A program made the position numbers and the translations under genes. This document shows, one piece after another, positions 63,701-64,000 of a stretch of DNA of 64,000 bases. Under the pieces are notes generated by a model, which saw only the letters and a program-made list of their open reading frames with translations, was not told where the DNA came from and made no database searches. Numbering within the stretch: the first letter of the stretch is position 1; the number at the start of each line of letters is the position of its first letter. This DNA comes from Candidatus Zixiibacteriota bacterium (GTDB taxonomy: Bacteria; Zixibacteria; MSB-5A5; GN15; FEB-12), in NCBI GenBank assembly GCA_022571845.1, contig JACZXB010000006.1, forward strand, positions 62,001 through 126,000, read 5' to 3'.

Positions 63701-64000
63701 TTCCGAAAATAGAGAATCCCCCAATCCCGAGCGTATCGGCGCCAATACCGTCTACACTTCCCAAAGTATCAACGATAAATTGCGCGTCAAACATGCCATC
63801 TGTAATAGCACCAGTATAGCTAATTATTGATGTATCCCAATCAGCTACCGTGTTTGAATATATTCTGAAACCGTTTACGGTGGCGTTGAGATTGAAACTT
63901 TCCGCATTAGTTAATCTAAAATAAAATATGATCGGAACTTCAGTACCTATTACACCTGCAACAGGCTGATTGTCAACACTATCAACTATTATTTCACTGT
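60786..64000 (-). CDS. Large secreted protein with thrombospondin type 3 and FG-GAP repeats and dockerin-like tail (5' end outside window)
   Basis: At least 1,071 residues; the frame is open to the right edge, so the Met at 63794 is internal (upstream residues include [20 protein letters not shown] and [17 protein letters not shown]). In order: a beta domain, about ten thrombospondin type 3 repeats ([20 protein letters not shown]), degenerate FG-GAP/VCBS repeats ([54 protein letters not shown]), a beta-sandwich with [12 protein letters not shown] and [12 protein letters not shown], and the tail [28 protein letters not shown], then [21 protein letters not shown], ending PPPGPCP. It is a longer paralogue of the protein at 56825-58840. 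Surface structural or ligand-binding role (inference). Confidence 0.85.
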   Translation of the reverse strand, partial: SEIIVDSVDNQPVAGVIGTEVPIIFYFRLTNAESFNLNATVNGFRIYSNTVADWDTSIISYTGAITDGMFDAQFIVDTLGSVDGIGADTLGIGGFSIFGTGIPIGFSEHAWTITIGPILKINHGDTICVDSSFYRTAGDWIWSLTNGSSVFPDWGGPYCFVIDSTYDDTDGDGFLDIVDNCPFVANPLQEDLDGDGAGDSCDNCLIIANPAQEDSDGDGVGDSCDICPGFNDNIDSDGDGVPDGCDLCPGFDDNLDNDGDGVPDDCDLCPGFDDNLDNDGDGVPDSCDICPGFDDNLDSDGDGVPDGCDGCPDDYNPDQLDGDNDGVQDSCDNCLNIANPAQEDIDNDDIGDVCDDCVDTDGDGFGNPGFGNTCPDDNCPDIYNPGQEDLDLDGIGDVCDSVTDLSFDETEGDSADVFAMLTTDMNRDNFTDIVYVGGASDPGLFIIYSIDGIDFEFPIQCFDIFDADLEIGFVNSDTLPDILAATLDTIFIFLNNGTNDCSMWSVTKIPIPPPLRFGATSHDIPSIIAGYFDDDINLDFVVAPNTIIYGDGAGGANSTATIPAVITSIIQGDFNNDGYEDLLTVEGDSAILLLNDGTGTGNYIASSSVFTDTAVVTSPIDNAVADLDRDCNLDFVIITPDVDSSGMSLMTFGYGDGTGSFSQVDTIMIDGIVSDILVIDIDRDNNLDLLASNGTQQRVEIYRGNGDRTFQAPEFFSTASAGSAFSLATADFDRDGQPDFLSGSADSGTLLLTTSGLADVEVLPQELVVTGFTNVTMQVTNPLGFSTSENIQTVAGADIWRLDANFDDTLDEQIVDYNLIDGNYVLTFYLRPEFVAANSRAISTLSASVRIDGSQQATLFDSYTFSTSENFDNYSAIACYSDSVVFIINPLIVDSTSTLLPRFGIQTESYLPRFDWKDLNLNKSGFVTSYHFQIDSLIDFASPIFEDSSLIRPALCDGELRGIIEPDRLYYWRTRLFDGISWSNYSNTMVAYIGVGEPCCVGLRGDVNGDGTEANILDLVFLVDFIFRGGPEPDCFEEADMNADCIVNILDLTSQVDYIFRGGPPPGPCP
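63117..63298 (-). repeat. 60-base tandem repeat coding for thrombospondin type 3 units
   Basis: Three successive near-identical 60-base units (starting near 63119, 63179 and 63239) encode [20 protein letters not shown], with more diverged copies on both sides. Near-identity at the DNA level suggests recent expansion and possible length variation. Confidence 0.85.

Noticed and set aside
63792-63794. ATG at 63794 as the true start of the last gene
   Set aside because: The frame is open upstream to the window edge with protein-like sequence, and no signal peptide follows this Met.

Overview
The window looks like chromosomal DNA of a free-living Gram-negative bacterium of the FCB type. A Zixibacteria-like lineage is my best guess. 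The main reason is that seven secreted proteins here end in the same duplicated dockerin-like tail (core [13 protein letters not shown]), and two more end in a FlgD/T9SS-like sorting domain. RND efflux, an OmpA-family protein, barrel-like proteins and TonB-plug-like sequence all imply an outer membrane. The taxonomic call is inference from recall, not from a search.

Layout. 1-4410: crotonase and LysE exporter, then a minus-strand operon pgsA-pgpA-cinA-thpR. 4487-5520: a Fur-box-controlled pair (outer-membrane protein plus c-type cytochrome lipoprotein). 5521-6372: long AT-rich non-coding stretch leading into a B12-dependent class II ribonucleotide reductase (6373-10059). 10186-15341: a membrane cytochrome b fused to an ethylbenzene-dehydrogenase-type heme domain, a secreted vWA protein and glutamate dehydrogenase. 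15493-21656: RND pump and adaptor, then a DsbD-alpha-like protein and a redoxin. 21719-36000: a secretome block with M6, M61 and M1 metallopeptidases and four proteins carrying the dockerin-like tail (M6, LVIVD/TSP3, cupredoxin-CHRD, DNRLRE). 36191-45967: OmpA-family protein, 1-Cys peroxiredoxin, threonine synthase, a very divergent GlpX-like phosphatase, a large secreted protein, and the Fe-S genes nfu and mrp. 46139-48620: a seven-repeat FG-GAP dockerin protein and a 1-kb mosaic of dispersed intergenic repeats. 48621-56478: FHA-GAF histidine kinase, aminotransferase, MXAN_6640-like protease, PilZ protein, metallo-beta-lactamase/rhodanese protein and PspC. 56825-64000: two paralogous FG-GAP/dockerin proteins flanking an ECF sigma/anti-sigma pair.

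How it fits together. Extracellular metallopeptidases, a glutamate dehydrogenase and an amino-acid-type exporter suggest a peptide-degrading heterotroph. Thiol peroxidases, Fe-S carriers, a persulfide-type MBL/rhodanese protein and iron-controlled cytochrome genes point to redox and iron/sulfur handling. The strongest candidate for an undescribed system is the Cys-bracketed double dockerin-like tail shared by seven otherwise unrelated secreted proteins, with no cohesin or anchoring partner recognisable in the window. The second is the 558-residue GlpX-like protein with large extensions. Start codons were moved from the longest reading frame where a Shine-Dalgarno sequence or signal peptide favoured it; TTG starts appear common.
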